A stretch of 64,000 nucleotides of DNA, taken from contig NZ_BMXU01000001.1 in assembly GCF_014651915.1 (NCBI RefSeq), forward strand, positions 1,309,501 to 1,373,500. The letters are read 5' to 3'. The position numbers and the translations under genes were made by a program. The DNA is from Parvularcula lutaonensis. GTDB taxonomy: Bacteria; Pseudomonadota; Alphaproteobacteria; Caulobacterales; Parvularculaceae. Below are positions 34,641 through 43,197 of this stretch, in pieces. How positions within the stretch are numbered: the stretch's first letter is position 1; each line of letters starts with the position of its first letter. The notes beneath the pieces were generated by a model. That model was not told the origin of the DNA. It searched no databases and saw only the letters and a list, made by a program, of their open reading frames with translations.

Positions 34641-34952
34641 TTACGCGTTGATGCTGTTGATTTTCAGGGTCGTCAGCTCCTGACGGTGACCCTTCTTGCG
34701 GCGGTAGTTCTGGCGACGGCGCTTCTTGAAGACGATGATCTTCTTGTCGCGCATCTGCTCGAGAATTTCCGCCTCGACCGAGGCACCATCGACGAGGGGG
34801 GCGCCAATTTTGACCTTGTCGCCGCCGACCATCAGAACCTGGTCGAGTTTGATTTTGTCGCCGGCTTCACCGGCCAGTTTTTCGACGGCGATGACGTCGC
34901 CGGCTTTCACGCGGTATTGCTTACCGCCCGTCTTGATCACTGCGTAGCTCAT
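34641..34952 (-). CDS. rplU: 50S ribosomal protein L21
   Basis: A 103-residue ribosomal protein with the standard opening [19 protein letters not shown] and the [19 protein letters not shown]-binding stretch near the C-terminus. It heads the rplU-rpmA pair. Length is normal for the family. Confidence 0.97.
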   Translation of the reverse strand: MSYAVIKTGGKQYRVKAGDVIAVEKLAGEAGDKIKLDQVLMVGGDKVKIGAPLVDGASVEAEILEQMRDKKIIVFKKRRRQNYRRKKGHRQELTTLKINSINA

Positions 34953-35183
34953 GGCTTCTCCGCTAAGTTCTCGTAGTTGGTTTTGAGACTTTGCCTTTTT
35001 GGCCCGGAGTTCTGGTGCACCGGCGAAGGGCGGCAGCTACGGCTGGACGGCGCGGGAGTCAAGCAAAGAGCCCTGTTGCCGACGGTGAAACTTGCGGAAG
35101 GCGCACGCGCTGCGTTGACGGCCTCGCCCCTATCGGGAACTGTCCCCGGCAACAACGACAACACCCACACAGGAGGACCTCCC

Positions 35184-36137
35184 GTGGCCAAACGTTCGCC
35201 CGCCGAAGCGCGGAAGCATTTCAAGGACATGATCTCGAAACAAAAGGTGCCGGTGGTCGCGGCACCGATGTTCATCGTGTCAGGACCGAAGCTGGTGAAG
35301 GCCGAGTGCGAGGCCGGGATCATCGGCTCCTTCCCTGCCCTCAATGCAAGGCCCGCCGAGATGCTGACCGAGTGGATCGACGAGATCAAGAAAGTCGGCA
35401 AGCCCTTCGCCGTGAACCACATCGTCCACCGCTCGAATGACAGGCTGATGCATGACCTCGAAGTGACGGTGAAGCACGAGGTGCCGATCGCGATCACCTC
35501 GCTCGGCGCGCGGCCCGAGGTTTTCGAGGCGACCCAGAGCTATGGCGGGCTCTGCTTCCACGACGTCATCAACAACACCTTCGCGAAGAAAGCGGTCGAG
35601 AAAGGCGCCGATGGCCTGATCCTCGTCGCTGCCGGGGCTGGCGGCCACGCGGGCACGCTATCGCCCTTCGCCTTTGTCGCCGAGGTGCGCGAATGGTTCG
35701 ATGGCCCGATCCTTCTCTCCGGTGCCATCGCCACAGGAGCAGGAATCCTCGCGGCGCAGGCGGCAGGCGCGGATGCGGCCTATATCGGCTCGGCCTTCAT
35801 CGCGACCGAGGAAGCCAATGCTCCCGACCCGTATAAAAAGGGTATCGTGGAAGGCGACATGGAAGACATTGTCTACACGAACTATTTCTCGGGCGTTCAC
35901 GGCAACTACATGAAGTCGTCGATCCGCGCGGCGGGCATGGATCCGGACAACCTTCCCGAGGCGGACCCCTCGAAGATGGACTTCAAGTCCGGCGGCGAGG
36001 GTTCGGCCAAGGTCTGGAAGGACATCTGGGGCGCAGGCCAGGGAATCGGCAGCGTGAAAACCGTCGGCACCGTCGCATCGGTGGTGGACCGTCTGGCTGC
36101 CGAGTACCAGCAAGCGAAGGCCGCGCTGACCGCCTGA
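35184..36137 (+). CDS. nitronate monooxygenase family protein
   Basis: A 317-residue TIM-barrel flavoprotein from GTG 35184, preceded by AGGAGG. The substrate and FMN motifs PVVAAPMFIVSGPKLV, GADGLILVAAGAGGHAG and GAIATGAGILAAQAAGAD are typical of nitronate monooxygenase and 2-nitropropane dioxygenase. Nitronates such as propionate 3-nitronate are the known substrates. It stands alone. The upstream open frame to 34977 lacks conservation and overlaps the L21 promoter region. Confidence 0.87.
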   Translation: MAKRSPAEARKHFKDMISKQKVPVVAAPMFIVSGPKLVKAECEAGIIGSFPALNARPAEMLTEWIDEIKKVGKPFAVNHIVHRSNDRLMHDLEVTVKHEVPIAITSLGARPEVFEATQSYGGLCFHDVINNTFAKKAVEKGADGLILVAAGAGGHAGTLSPFAFVAEVREWFDGPILLSGAIATGAGILAAQAAGADAAYIGSAFIATEEANAPDPYKKGIVEGDMEDIVYTNYFSGVHGNYMKSSIRAAGMDPDNLPEADPSKMDFKSGGEGSAKVWKDIWGAGQGIGSVKTVGTVASVVDRLAAEYQQAKAALTA

Positions 36138-36178
36138 GCCGCCCGGCGAATGCGTTCGCGCATCCGCTGGTCGACATC

Positions 36179-36219
36179 GACGCCGCGAGCCCCGGCATTT
36201 CCCCGGGATCTGCGGCGTC
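36179..36219. other. large hairpin after nitronate monooxygenase
   Basis: GACGCCGC at 36179-36186 pairs with GCGGCGTC at 36212-36219, with inner CCCGG/CCGGG pairing. There is no U-run on either side. It lies in the 245-base gap between two convergent genes and may be a bidirectional stop signal or a repeat fragment. I see no gene in the gap. Confidence 0.4.
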
Positions 36220-36382
36220 ACCTTCAGCATCGAAGCGAACAGACCGGAAGCGGCCATCGGTTCCGGCGCACCGCGGGCGGGCCTTGCGACTGTAGTCGCG
36301 AATCTTCACGCATAGCACGGCGAGTGCATGGATAGCCTGCATTCCAGCGAAAGGCACACGGGCTTTTGAGCGGCTGGCCAAC

Positions 36383-37108
36383 TCAGGAGCGGTAGTTCAG
36401 GAAAACCGTCGCCATGAGCCTCCCCAAGCGGGGATCGTCCGGAAACGGTCCTTCTCCCATGATATGGCCGGAGTGGAGGCTGTTCGAGAAATAGGCGATC
36501 ACGCGATTGAAGCGCGGCTCGACATGGGCGATACGCTCGAAGAACTGATCCGAACCCCTCATATATCCCTGGGGCTGGCCCACCTTCTGAATCTCCTGGA
36601 CGAGCGTATGGGTGTAGGGCCGGAAGCGCTCCTTGGAAATTCTCTCGAAGCCGGTCGAGCGGTGGCGGTAAAAGTCCGTGCCGCCCTTATCGTCCTCGGT
36701 CAGGTACTGGAGCAGCGCTACCTGCTGCGTCTCGAACGTGTCGAAATGAGGGACCTTCTGCGGGAGGGCGAGATCTTTCCCGGCGGTTGTCACCATCTGG
36801 ATCGCATTGAGGGCCACCCTCGGCTGGGCTCCGGGCTCGAGACCAAAGGCGGGCAGGTGCGGCTCGAGCAGGCGCTGCATCGCCTCGGCATAGGCGCCTG
36901 GCGCAGGCGCGCGGACGCCGGGGAAGTGGTTGCCGCTCCCCTCGATTCTCACAAAGCCTGCCTTGTGGGCGAGGGAGACGAGCGCCTCGGGCGTCTCGAA
37001 AGCGTTGTCGATGACCACCAGCGGCGCACGCTCCACGCCGATCTCCTGCACGGAGATCGAGAGCGAAGGGTGGAGCGCGAAACGGTCAGGCACGACCTTC
37101 CTCACCAT
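36383..37108 (-). CDS. DUF6445-like protein, neighbour of halogenase
   Basis: A 241-residue protein from ATG 37108. It contains HFDTFETQQVALLQYL (His and Asp spaced HxD), GGTDFYRHRSTGFE, and a late RVIAYFSNSLHSGH, the latter pair resembling the iron-binding HxD...H and arginine elements of 2-oxoglutarate dioxygenases. This matches the DUF6445 family as I know it, found beside tryptophan-halogenase-like genes. It is divergent from halogenase 1, with 101 bases between starts. Iron use and substrate are inferences. Confidence 0.7.
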   Translation of the reverse strand: MVRKVVPDRFALHPSLSISVQEIGVERAPLVVIDNAFETPEALVSLAHKAGFVRIEGSGNHFPGVRAPAPGAYAEAMQRLLEPHLPAFGLEPGAQPRVALNAIQMVTTAGKDLALPQKVPHFDTFETQQVALLQYLTEDDKGGTDFYRHRSTGFERISKERFRPYTHTLVQEIQKVGQPQGYMRGSDQFFERIAHVEPRFNRVIAYFSNSLHSGHIMGEGPFPDDPRLGRLMATVFLNYRS

Positions 37109-37209
37109 AGCCGCAGCGCGGCGACAAGACCGCCTGCGGGGCTTGGCTTTGCCTTGTTTCGTCCTCCCACGACCGCCATGATGAAGGCCCACCGCGCAGG
37201 AGGCAGGGC

Positions 37210-38715
37210 ATGGGCCGGAAGCTCGACAGGATCGCAATCATTGGCGGCGGGTCAGCCGGCTGGATGACGGCTGCAGCGCTGTCCTCCGCGATCGGGCGCT
37301 CATCGCAGATCATGCTTGTCGAGAGCGAGGCGATCGGCACGGTCGGCGTCGGGGAAGCGACCATCCCGCCGATCCGCTATTTCAACGAACGCGTCGGGAT
37401 CGACGAGCAGACATTCCTCAAGGAGACCCAGGGCTCGTTCAAGCTCGGCATCGAGTTTGTAGACTGGGCAAGGAAGGGTGACGCCTATTTCCACCCCTTT
37501 GGTCAGCATGGGGCCGAATTCGACCAGGTGCCGTTCTACCACTACTGGATGCGCGAATACCTGGCCGGCCGTGCCGAGAAGATCGACAACTACTCCATGG
37601 GCTGGGGCGCCGCCGAGGCGGGCAAGTTCGCCCACCCTTCGCGTGACCGGCGCCAGATCCAGGCGACCTTCGACTACGCCTATCATTTCGACGCTGTCCT
37701 TTACGCGGCCTATCTGCGCAAGTTCTCCGAAGAACGGGGCGTGACGCGGCATGAGGGCCGGATCGGCAAGGTCAGTCTCCATCCTGAAAACGGCTTTGTC
37801 CGATCCGTGACGATGGAAGACGGACGAGAGATCGAGGCTGATTTTTTCGTCGATTGCTCGGGCTTTCGCGGGCTGCTGATCGAGGGTGCTCTTCACACGG
37901 GATATGAAGACTGGTCGCACTGGCTCCCCTGCAACAGGGCCGTGGCTGTTCCCTGCGCAAAGTCAGGACCGATGATCCCCTATACGCGCGCCACGGCGCG
38001 GGAGGCGGGCTGGCAGTGGCGCATCCCCCTCCAGCACCGGACAGGGAACGGCTATGTCCACTGCGATGCCTTCATCTCCGAGGAGGAGGCGGCGAAGACG
38101 CTGCTGGCCAGTCTCGATGGCGAGCCGATGGCGGATGTGCGCACCCTGCGGTTCACCACAGGACGCAGGCGGAAATTCTGGCATCGGAATGTTGTTGCCG
38201 TGGGCCTGTCCGCAGGGTTCATGGAACCTCTTGAATCGACCAGCCTCCACCTGATCCAATATGGAATCATGCGCCTGCTGGCGCTGTTCCCGGACAAGCA
38301 GATGTCGCCGCTTCTCGCCCAGGAATACAACCGCCTGACGGTGCAGGAATATGAGCGCATCCGGGACTTCCTGATCCTGCACTATGTCGCGACGGAGCGC
38401 CGGGACAGCGAGCTGTGGCGCTACTGCGCGCACATGGAGATCCCGGATACGCTGCAATACAAGATCGATCAGTTTACGAATTACGGAATGATCGTCGCCC
38501 ATGACGGCGAGCTTTTCCGCAACCCGAGCTGGCTGGCGGTCTATCTCGGCCAGGGGATCTTGCCCGAGCGTGCGCCAGTAATGACGGAGCTGCGCGAAGG
38601 CGTTCCCGCTGCGGAGCGGCTCAAGGATGTGCGCCGTGCGGTGCGCGAGGCAGCTGCGGCGATGCCAACGCATCAGGAATTCGTCGAGCGTTATGCGCCT
38701 GCCGCGCAATTCTGA
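37210..38715 (+). CDS. flavin-dependent tryptophan-halogenase-like protein 1
   Basis: A 501-residue flavoprotein. GGGSAGW (12-18) binds FAD, the reactive lysine K78 in SFKLGIEF corresponds to the catalytic lysine of PrnA/RebH, WQWRIP (268-273) is the halogenase hallmark and E342 in MEPLEST fits the second catalytic residue. So the active-site set is intact. AGGAGG precedes the ATG. The gene runs toward and overlaps halogenase 2. Family members of this subgroup sit in TonB-receptor loci, and at least one (BrvH, from memory) brominates indole. The natural substrate is unknown. Confidence 0.85.
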   Translation: MGRKLDRIAIIGGGSAGWMTAAALSSAIGRSSQIMLVESEAIGTVGVGEATIPPIRYFNERVGIDEQTFLKETQGSFKLGIEFVDWARKGDAYFHPFGQHGAEFDQVPFYHYWMREYLAGRAEKIDNYSMGWGAAEAGKFAHPSRDRRQIQATFDYAYHFDAVLYAAYLRKFSEERGVTRHEGRIGKVSLHPENGFVRSVTMEDGREIEADFFVDCSGFRGLLIEGALHTGYEDWSHWLPCNRAVAVPCAKSGPMIPYTRATAREAGWQWRIPLQHRTGNGYVHCDAFISEEEAAKTLLASLDGEPMADVRTLRFTTGRRRKFWHRNVVAVGLSAGFMEPLESTSLHLIQYGIMRLLALFPDKQMSPLLAQEYNRLTVQEYERIRDFLILHYVATERRDSELWRYCAHMEIPDTLQYKIDQFTNYGMIVAHDGELFRNPSWLAVYLGQGILPERAPVMTELREGVPAAERLKDVRRAVREAAAAMPTHQEFVERYAPAAQF

Positions 38716-40196
38716 GCGATGAAATCGGCGTGGTCCGGCAGGGCATCGACAGCCTGGCCGATAATGCGCTCGACGCTGGCGAGGAACTCTCGCAGCTGGT
38801 CCTTGGACGGACGGTCTGCCATGGGATGGTAGCCTTCGGGCATCAGGTTCTGGCCGATCATCACCTGCAGCCAGCTTGCTTCGCGGAAAAGATCATCAGC
38901 CTCGCGGAAGATCACACCTGATGCAGCGAAGAGGCCCATCTTCTCCTTGAGGCTGTCGGGCGCCTCCATGTTCTTGCAATAACGCCAGAACTCGGTGTCC
39001 TCACGCTGGGTCTGGTGGTAGTGGAGGACGAGGAAGTCGCGGATCAGCTCATACTCCTTGCCGACGAGACGGTTGTACTCGCCAATCGTCTCTTTACGGA
39101 AGGACTTGTCGGGAAAGAGCTCGATCAGGCGCGAGACGTTGGACTGGATGAGGTGAATCGAGGTCGATTCGAGCGGCTCGAGGAAGCCGCTGGAAAGGCC
39201 GATCGAGACACAGTTCTTGTGCCAGAAAGCCTCGCGGCGCCCCGTGGTGAAGCGCAGCGGGCGCGGCTCGGCCTGCGGCTCGCCATCGAGATTGGCGAGA
39301 AGCGTTTCAGTCGCAGCGTCCTCGGTCGTGAAACTGTCGCAGAACACATGGCCGTTGCCGGTTCGGTGCTGGAGCGGGATGCGCCACTGCCAGCCTGCGT
39401 CATGGGCGGTGGCCTTCGTATACGGAAGGAGAGGCTCGGTGCGCGCGCAGGGGACGGCCACGGCGCGGTTGCAGGGCAGCCATTGTGACCAGTCACGATA
39501 GCCGACGCCCAACGCCTCGCCAATGAGAAGGCCGCGGAAACCCGAGCAGTCGATGAAGAGATCGGCGGCGCGCGTCGCACCGTTTTCGAGGGTGACGCTG
39601 GCGATGCGGCCGGTTTCGCCATCGAGTTCGACCTTGCTGATCCTGCCTTCGGTACGGATGACGCCGCGCTGTTCTGCGTAGCGACGGAGGTATTTCGCGT
39701 AGAGCCCGGCGTCGAAATGAAAGGCGTAGGCAAGCCCAGTCATCGGCGTCCGGCCGACCCGCTCCATGGGCGCGAATTTGCGCTCGTCGCACGCCTTCTT
39801 GTGCAGGGAGTATTGCCAAAGGTCAGCGTTAGACCCTTCCGCCCTCGCACGAAGCCAGTAGTGGTGAAAGCCAAGGCCGGCGAAGGGCATCCCGACGTCG
39901 CCGAAGGTGTGAATGTAGCTGTCGCCCTTCCCGCCCCAATTGTTGAATTCGATGCCGAGCTTGAAAGTGCCTTTCGTCTCACGGACGAATTCGGCTTCGT
40001 CGAGGCCGAGCATCATGTTCAGCCTACGGATCTGTGGGATCGTCGCTTCGCCAACGCCGACGGTGCCGATGGCATCGCTCTCGATGAGCTCGATCCCGAT
40101 GCTCTCGGGCAGGAGCTTCGACATGGCAGCGGCAGCGATCCATCCGGCCGTTCCGCCGCCGACGATCAGTACGCGCTCGATCGGCTGCCTCGTCAT
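38691..40196 (-). CDS. flavin-dependent tryptophan-halogenase-like protein 2
   Basis: A 501-residue paralogue of halogenase 1 from ATG 40196; GTG 40202 is a less likely start because GGAGGG sits too close to it. GGGTAGW, K79 in TFKLGIEF, WQWRIP and LEPLEST are all present, so this copy is also predicted to be active. The tails of the two genes overlap by 25 bases (38691-38715). The gene lies downstream of the TonB receptor terminator on the same strand, so it needs its own promoter or readthrough. Confidence 0.85.
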   Translation of the reverse strand: MTRQPIERVLIVGGGTAGWIAAAAMSKLLPESIGIELIESDAIGTVGVGEATIPQIRRLNMMLGLDEAEFVRETKGTFKLGIEFNNWGGKGDSYIHTFGDVGMPFAGLGFHHYWLRARAEGSNADLWQYSLHKKACDERKFAPMERVGRTPMTGLAYAFHFDAGLYAKYLRRYAEQRGVIRTEGRISKVELDGETGRIASVTLENGATRAADLFIDCSGFRGLLIGEALGVGYRDWSQWLPCNRAVAVPCARTEPLLPYTKATAHDAGWQWRIPLQHRTGNGHVFCDSFTTEDAATETLLANLDGEPQAEPRPLRFTTGRREAFWHKNCVSIGLSSGFLEPLESTSIHLIQSNVSRLIELFPDKSFRKETIGEYNRLVGKEYELIRDFLVLHYHQTQREDTEFWRYCKNMEAPDSLKEKMGLFAASGVIFREADDLFREASWLQVMIGQNLMPEGYHPMADRPSKDQLREFLASVERIIGQAVDALPDHADFIAQNCAAGA

Positions 40197-40251
40197 CTGC
40201 ACTTCCCTCCGTGAACCACGCGTCCGCGGCCAGTCCGTTCTATCCTAGCAT

Positions 40252-40288
40252 GAAAAAGCCCGCCAGGAGTGCGACCTCCTGGCGGGCT
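40252..40288 (-). terminator. rho-independent terminator after TonB receptor
   Basis: On the minus strand AGCCCGCCAGGAG pairs with CTCCTGGCGGGCT (13 bp, 6-base loop) followed by TTTTTC. It separates the TonB receptor from halogenase 2. Confidence 0.9.
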
Positions 40289-40319
40289 CGAAGTGAAGCT
40301 GATCCTCACGCCGGAGTTC

Positions 40320-43082
40320 TTAGAACTCCTTGCGGATCGTCAGGTTGAAGGTCGTGCCGTAGTTTTCGTAGCGGCTCGGGAAGGTCCCGATCTGACCTTG
40401 GGCCGGATCCTGGTTCAGGAACAGGTCGTTCTGCGTGACGAACGGCTCGTCCGTGATGTTGTAGGCCTCGAGGAGGATGCCGAAGCCCTCCAGAGGACCG
40501 GAGTCGAAGTCGTAGCCGATCTGGGCGTCGAGGATCGTCTCCGCCTGTGCGTCAGCACCGGAGAGCGAGCCGTCGAAGTTCTGGACTTCCGACAGGAATT
40601 CCGAACGATTCCGGGCATTGAGGCGCGCGCGCCAGCCATAACGTTCGTAGTAAATGTCGCCGGACCAGATCGATTCCGAGTAACCCGGGATCGGCGTGGT
40701 GTCGCCGTTCTGGTCCTCGAGCTGGTTGTCAGCATAGGTGTAGCTGGCGTTGAAGCCGAAGCCTTCGAGCGCCGGGAAGAAGTCCCCGAGAGACGATCGG
40801 AAGGTCGCTTCGAAACCCGAGATCGAACCTTCGGCGAAGTTCACCGGACCGTTCACGACACCGATCGCTGTTTGCGGGTTGGCGTCGAGGAAGGCGCCGG
40901 CACCGCGGGCCTCGATCTGCTGGGTCAGGTCCGCAACCGTGTTGAAGTCGATGACCCAGTCGCTGAGATCCTTGTGGAAGACAGCAAAGGCGAATGCCGT
41001 GGCCGATGAGAAATACTTCTCGAAGGACAGGTCGAAGCTGACCGACTCATAGGGCTGCAGGTAGGGGTTGCCGCCACCGGTGCTGAAGCACGGGTTAGTC
41101 GGTATGCTGAACTCGTTCGCGTCAAAAGTATCCGGAATACCGTCGTTCGGCGTGGAGGTATCCTGGCAGACCTGCGGGTTGAGGTTCAGGCTCTGGTTTG
41201 CGGCCAGCTGGTCGAGACGCGCCCGCGTGATCGACTTGGCAGCGGCGAAGCGGAGGAACGTGTCCTCGGCCACTTCAAGAGCGAGGTTCATGCTCGGCAG
41301 GAAGTCCGAGTAGTCGTCCTCGATCGTCTGGAGACCCGCACCTGCGAGGGTGCCGGTCGATGCCTGCTCGGTCTCGACATACTGGAAGCCGATATTACCG
41401 CGCAGCGGCATCGCGCCCAGCATGTGGTCGACATCGAGCATGGCGTAGAAGGTGTTGACCTCTTCCTCGACGGTCCACTCAGTGTCGAAGGTCGCCTTCT
41501 CCACGTCATAGGTGCCATCGGTCAGGAAGCTCGACGGATCATAGGCAATGATGTCGAAACCGAGGCTACCGGTGTCCGTCTCGCCAACGATCGAGTTGCT
41601 CGGGATGGCGAGCGAGCCATTTGTGAACGCGGCCGAGGCACGGAGGAAGGCTTCATTCGAGTCGAAGTTCTTCTCACGCTCCGTGTAGAGATAGCCGAGT
41701 TTCAGGTTCGAGAACGGACCTTTCTCGAGGGCATAGTCGGCCTCGAGGCGAATCTGGTTCAGCTCGTCCTCGATCTTCGGCTCCTTGATGAAGCCGACCT
41801 GGCCCCATCCGCCCGGGTCGGTGAGCAGCACCGTGCCCGGATCGGTGTAGTCGAGCTGGTGGAAGACCTGGAAGTCGCCATCGTCGCGGAGGTTGAACGT
41901 CAGGCTGTCCTGCGCACCCGAACGGGCCGGGCCGGTTCCTGCGTAGGACTCGTAGTCGATGTCGTTGCGGTCGAGTTCCGAACGACTGACGTCGAGCATG
42001 AAGCTCAGGCGCTCGGTTGCCGCGAAAGTGGTATTCCAGCCCAGCGACGTGATCTCGGCGGTGTTGCCTTCCGTATCGGTCCGCAGGATCGGAACGACAG
42101 CATCGAAGCTGGCCGTATCAGCGAAGACGCCGTTGCCGGTGGTCTGGTTGAACTGCGCGCCCGACCAGCTGGCGATCGGGGTTTCAACACCCCGGAAGAT
42201 GCCCTGGTCTTCCGTATCCGTATAGAACGCGTCCACGACCGTCTCGAAACGGTCGTTCGGCTGCCATTGCAGCGTACCGGCGACCGAGGTGCGCTCGAAG
42301 TCGCGGCTGACGGCGCCGAAGCGCGGGTTGTCCGAGGGGTAGACGAGGCCGGTGGCCGGGTCGGTGGCGACCTGGAAGCGATTCGTCTTCAGCTCCCGCG
42401 AGATGAACTGCGTCGGGTTCGACTGGACCGTGACGCCGAGCGACACACCGAAGCGGCCGTCAGCAAACTGATCGATATACGATCCGAACAGGCGGTAGCC
42501 ATCACGGTCGAAATCGGGGTTGAGCTGGTCCTGGTCATTGAAGACGTAGCGGTAGTTCGCGTTGATCTTGCGCTCGGAGTAGTCGAGCGGACGCGCCGTG
42601 CGCAGATCGACCGCGCCGGCGATGCCGGTGGCGGCGAGCGTTGCGTCAGGGGTCTTGTAGACGAGGCCCTGGGCGATGAGCTCCGACGGGAACTGGTCGA
42701 ACTCGATCCCGCGGTTGTTGCCGGCCGACACCTGCTCACGGCCATTGAGGAGCGCGATCGAGAAGTCCGGGCCGAGGCCGCGGATCGAGATCTGCTGCGC
42801 GCGGCCACGGACACGCTGGGCGGTCACGCCCGGAAGGCGCGCCAGCGAGTCGGCGATCGAGACGTCCGGCAGACGGCCGATGTCTTCTGCCGAGATGGCC
42901 TCGACGATCGAGTTGGATTCGCGCTTGGTATCGAGCGAGTCCTGGATGGATTTCTTGATGCCGCGAACGACGATGACATCGCTATCGTCGTCGACGTCGT
43001 CCTGAGCATAAGAAGTGGAAATGGCGAGTGCCGGAAGTGCGGCACAGCAAAGCAGCATCGCTTTGCGATTCAATTTGGGCAT
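40320..43082 (-). CDS. TonB-dependent receptor for glucan uptake
   Basis: A 920-residue outer-membrane receptor from ATG 43082, preceded by AGGGAGG. A signal peptide ends near residue 26 (STSYA), followed by a TonB-box-like DVIVVRGIKKSIQD, a plug domain (SIADSLARLPGV, RGLGPDFSIALLNGREQ, GAVDLRTARPL) and a long barrel ending in LTIRKEF. No SusD gene is present, consistent with proteobacterial loci where the receptor alone imports malto-oligosaccharides. The neighbouring GH13 and GH97 enzymes make alpha-glucan the likely ligand. A LacI-type site lies 81-92 bases upstream. Confidence 0.9.
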   Translation of the reverse strand: MPKLNRKAMLLCCAALPALAISTSYAQDDVDDDSDVIVVRGIKKSIQDSLDTKRESNSIVEAISAEDIGRLPDVSIADSLARLPGVTAQRVRGRAQQISIRGLGPDFSIALLNGREQVSAGNNRGIEFDQFPSELIAQGLVYKTPDATLAATGIAGAVDLRTARPLDYSERKINANYRYVFNDQDQLNPDFDRDGYRLFGSYIDQFADGRFGVSLGVTVQSNPTQFISRELKTNRFQVATDPATGLVYPSDNPRFGAVSRDFERTSVAGTLQWQPNDRFETVVDAFYTDTEDQGIFRGVETPIASWSGAQFNQTTGNGVFADTASFDAVVPILRTDTEGNTAEITSLGWNTTFAATERLSFMLDVSRSELDRNDIDYESYAGTGPARSGAQDSLTFNLRDDGDFQVFHQLDYTDPGTVLLTDPGGWGQVGFIKEPKIEDELNQIRLEADYALEKGPFSNLKLGYLYTEREKNFDSNEAFLRASAAFTNGSLAIPSNSIVGETDTGSLGFDIIAYDPSSFLTDGTYDVEKATFDTEWTVEEEVNTFYAMLDVDHMLGAMPLRGNIGFQYVETEQASTGTLAGAGLQTIEDDYSDFLPSMNLALEVAEDTFLRFAAAKSITRARLDQLAANQSLNLNPQVCQDTSTPNDGIPDTFDANEFSIPTNPCFSTGGGNPYLQPYESVSFDLSFEKYFSSATAFAFAVFHKDLSDWVIDFNTVADLTQQIEARGAGAFLDANPQTAIGVVNGPVNFAEGSISGFEATFRSSLGDFFPALEGFGFNASYTYADNQLEDQNGDTTPIPGYSESIWSGDIYYERYGWRARLNARNRSEFLSEVQNFDGSLSGADAQAETILDAQIGYDFDSGPLEGFGILLEAYNITDEPFVTQNDLFLNQDPAQGQIGTFPSRYENYGTTFNLTIRKEF

Positions 43083-43162
43083 CGATGTCCTCCCTAGCAG
43101 TGCATGCCGAAACTGCGCTCGGCTTGCCCGTCGGAGATCGTTGCCCAGATCGTTAATCAATC

Positions 43163-43174
43163 GCAAGCGTTTGG
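43163..43174. promoter_or_regulatory. candidate LacI-family operator upstream of TonB receptor
   Basis: GCAAGCGTTTGG matches the palindromic LacI/MalR-type site GCAAACGTTTGC at 10 of 12 positions. It lies between the TonB receptor and GH13 genes, in the promoter region of the receptor. Confidence 0.45.
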
Positions 43175-43197
43175 GTGCGCTTCGTCATGGATCGAAT

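Noticed and set aside
41424-43097. 557-codon open frame opposite the TonB receptor
   Set aside because: It is a shadow of the receptor gene; the opposite frame has a signal peptide, plug and barrel in order.
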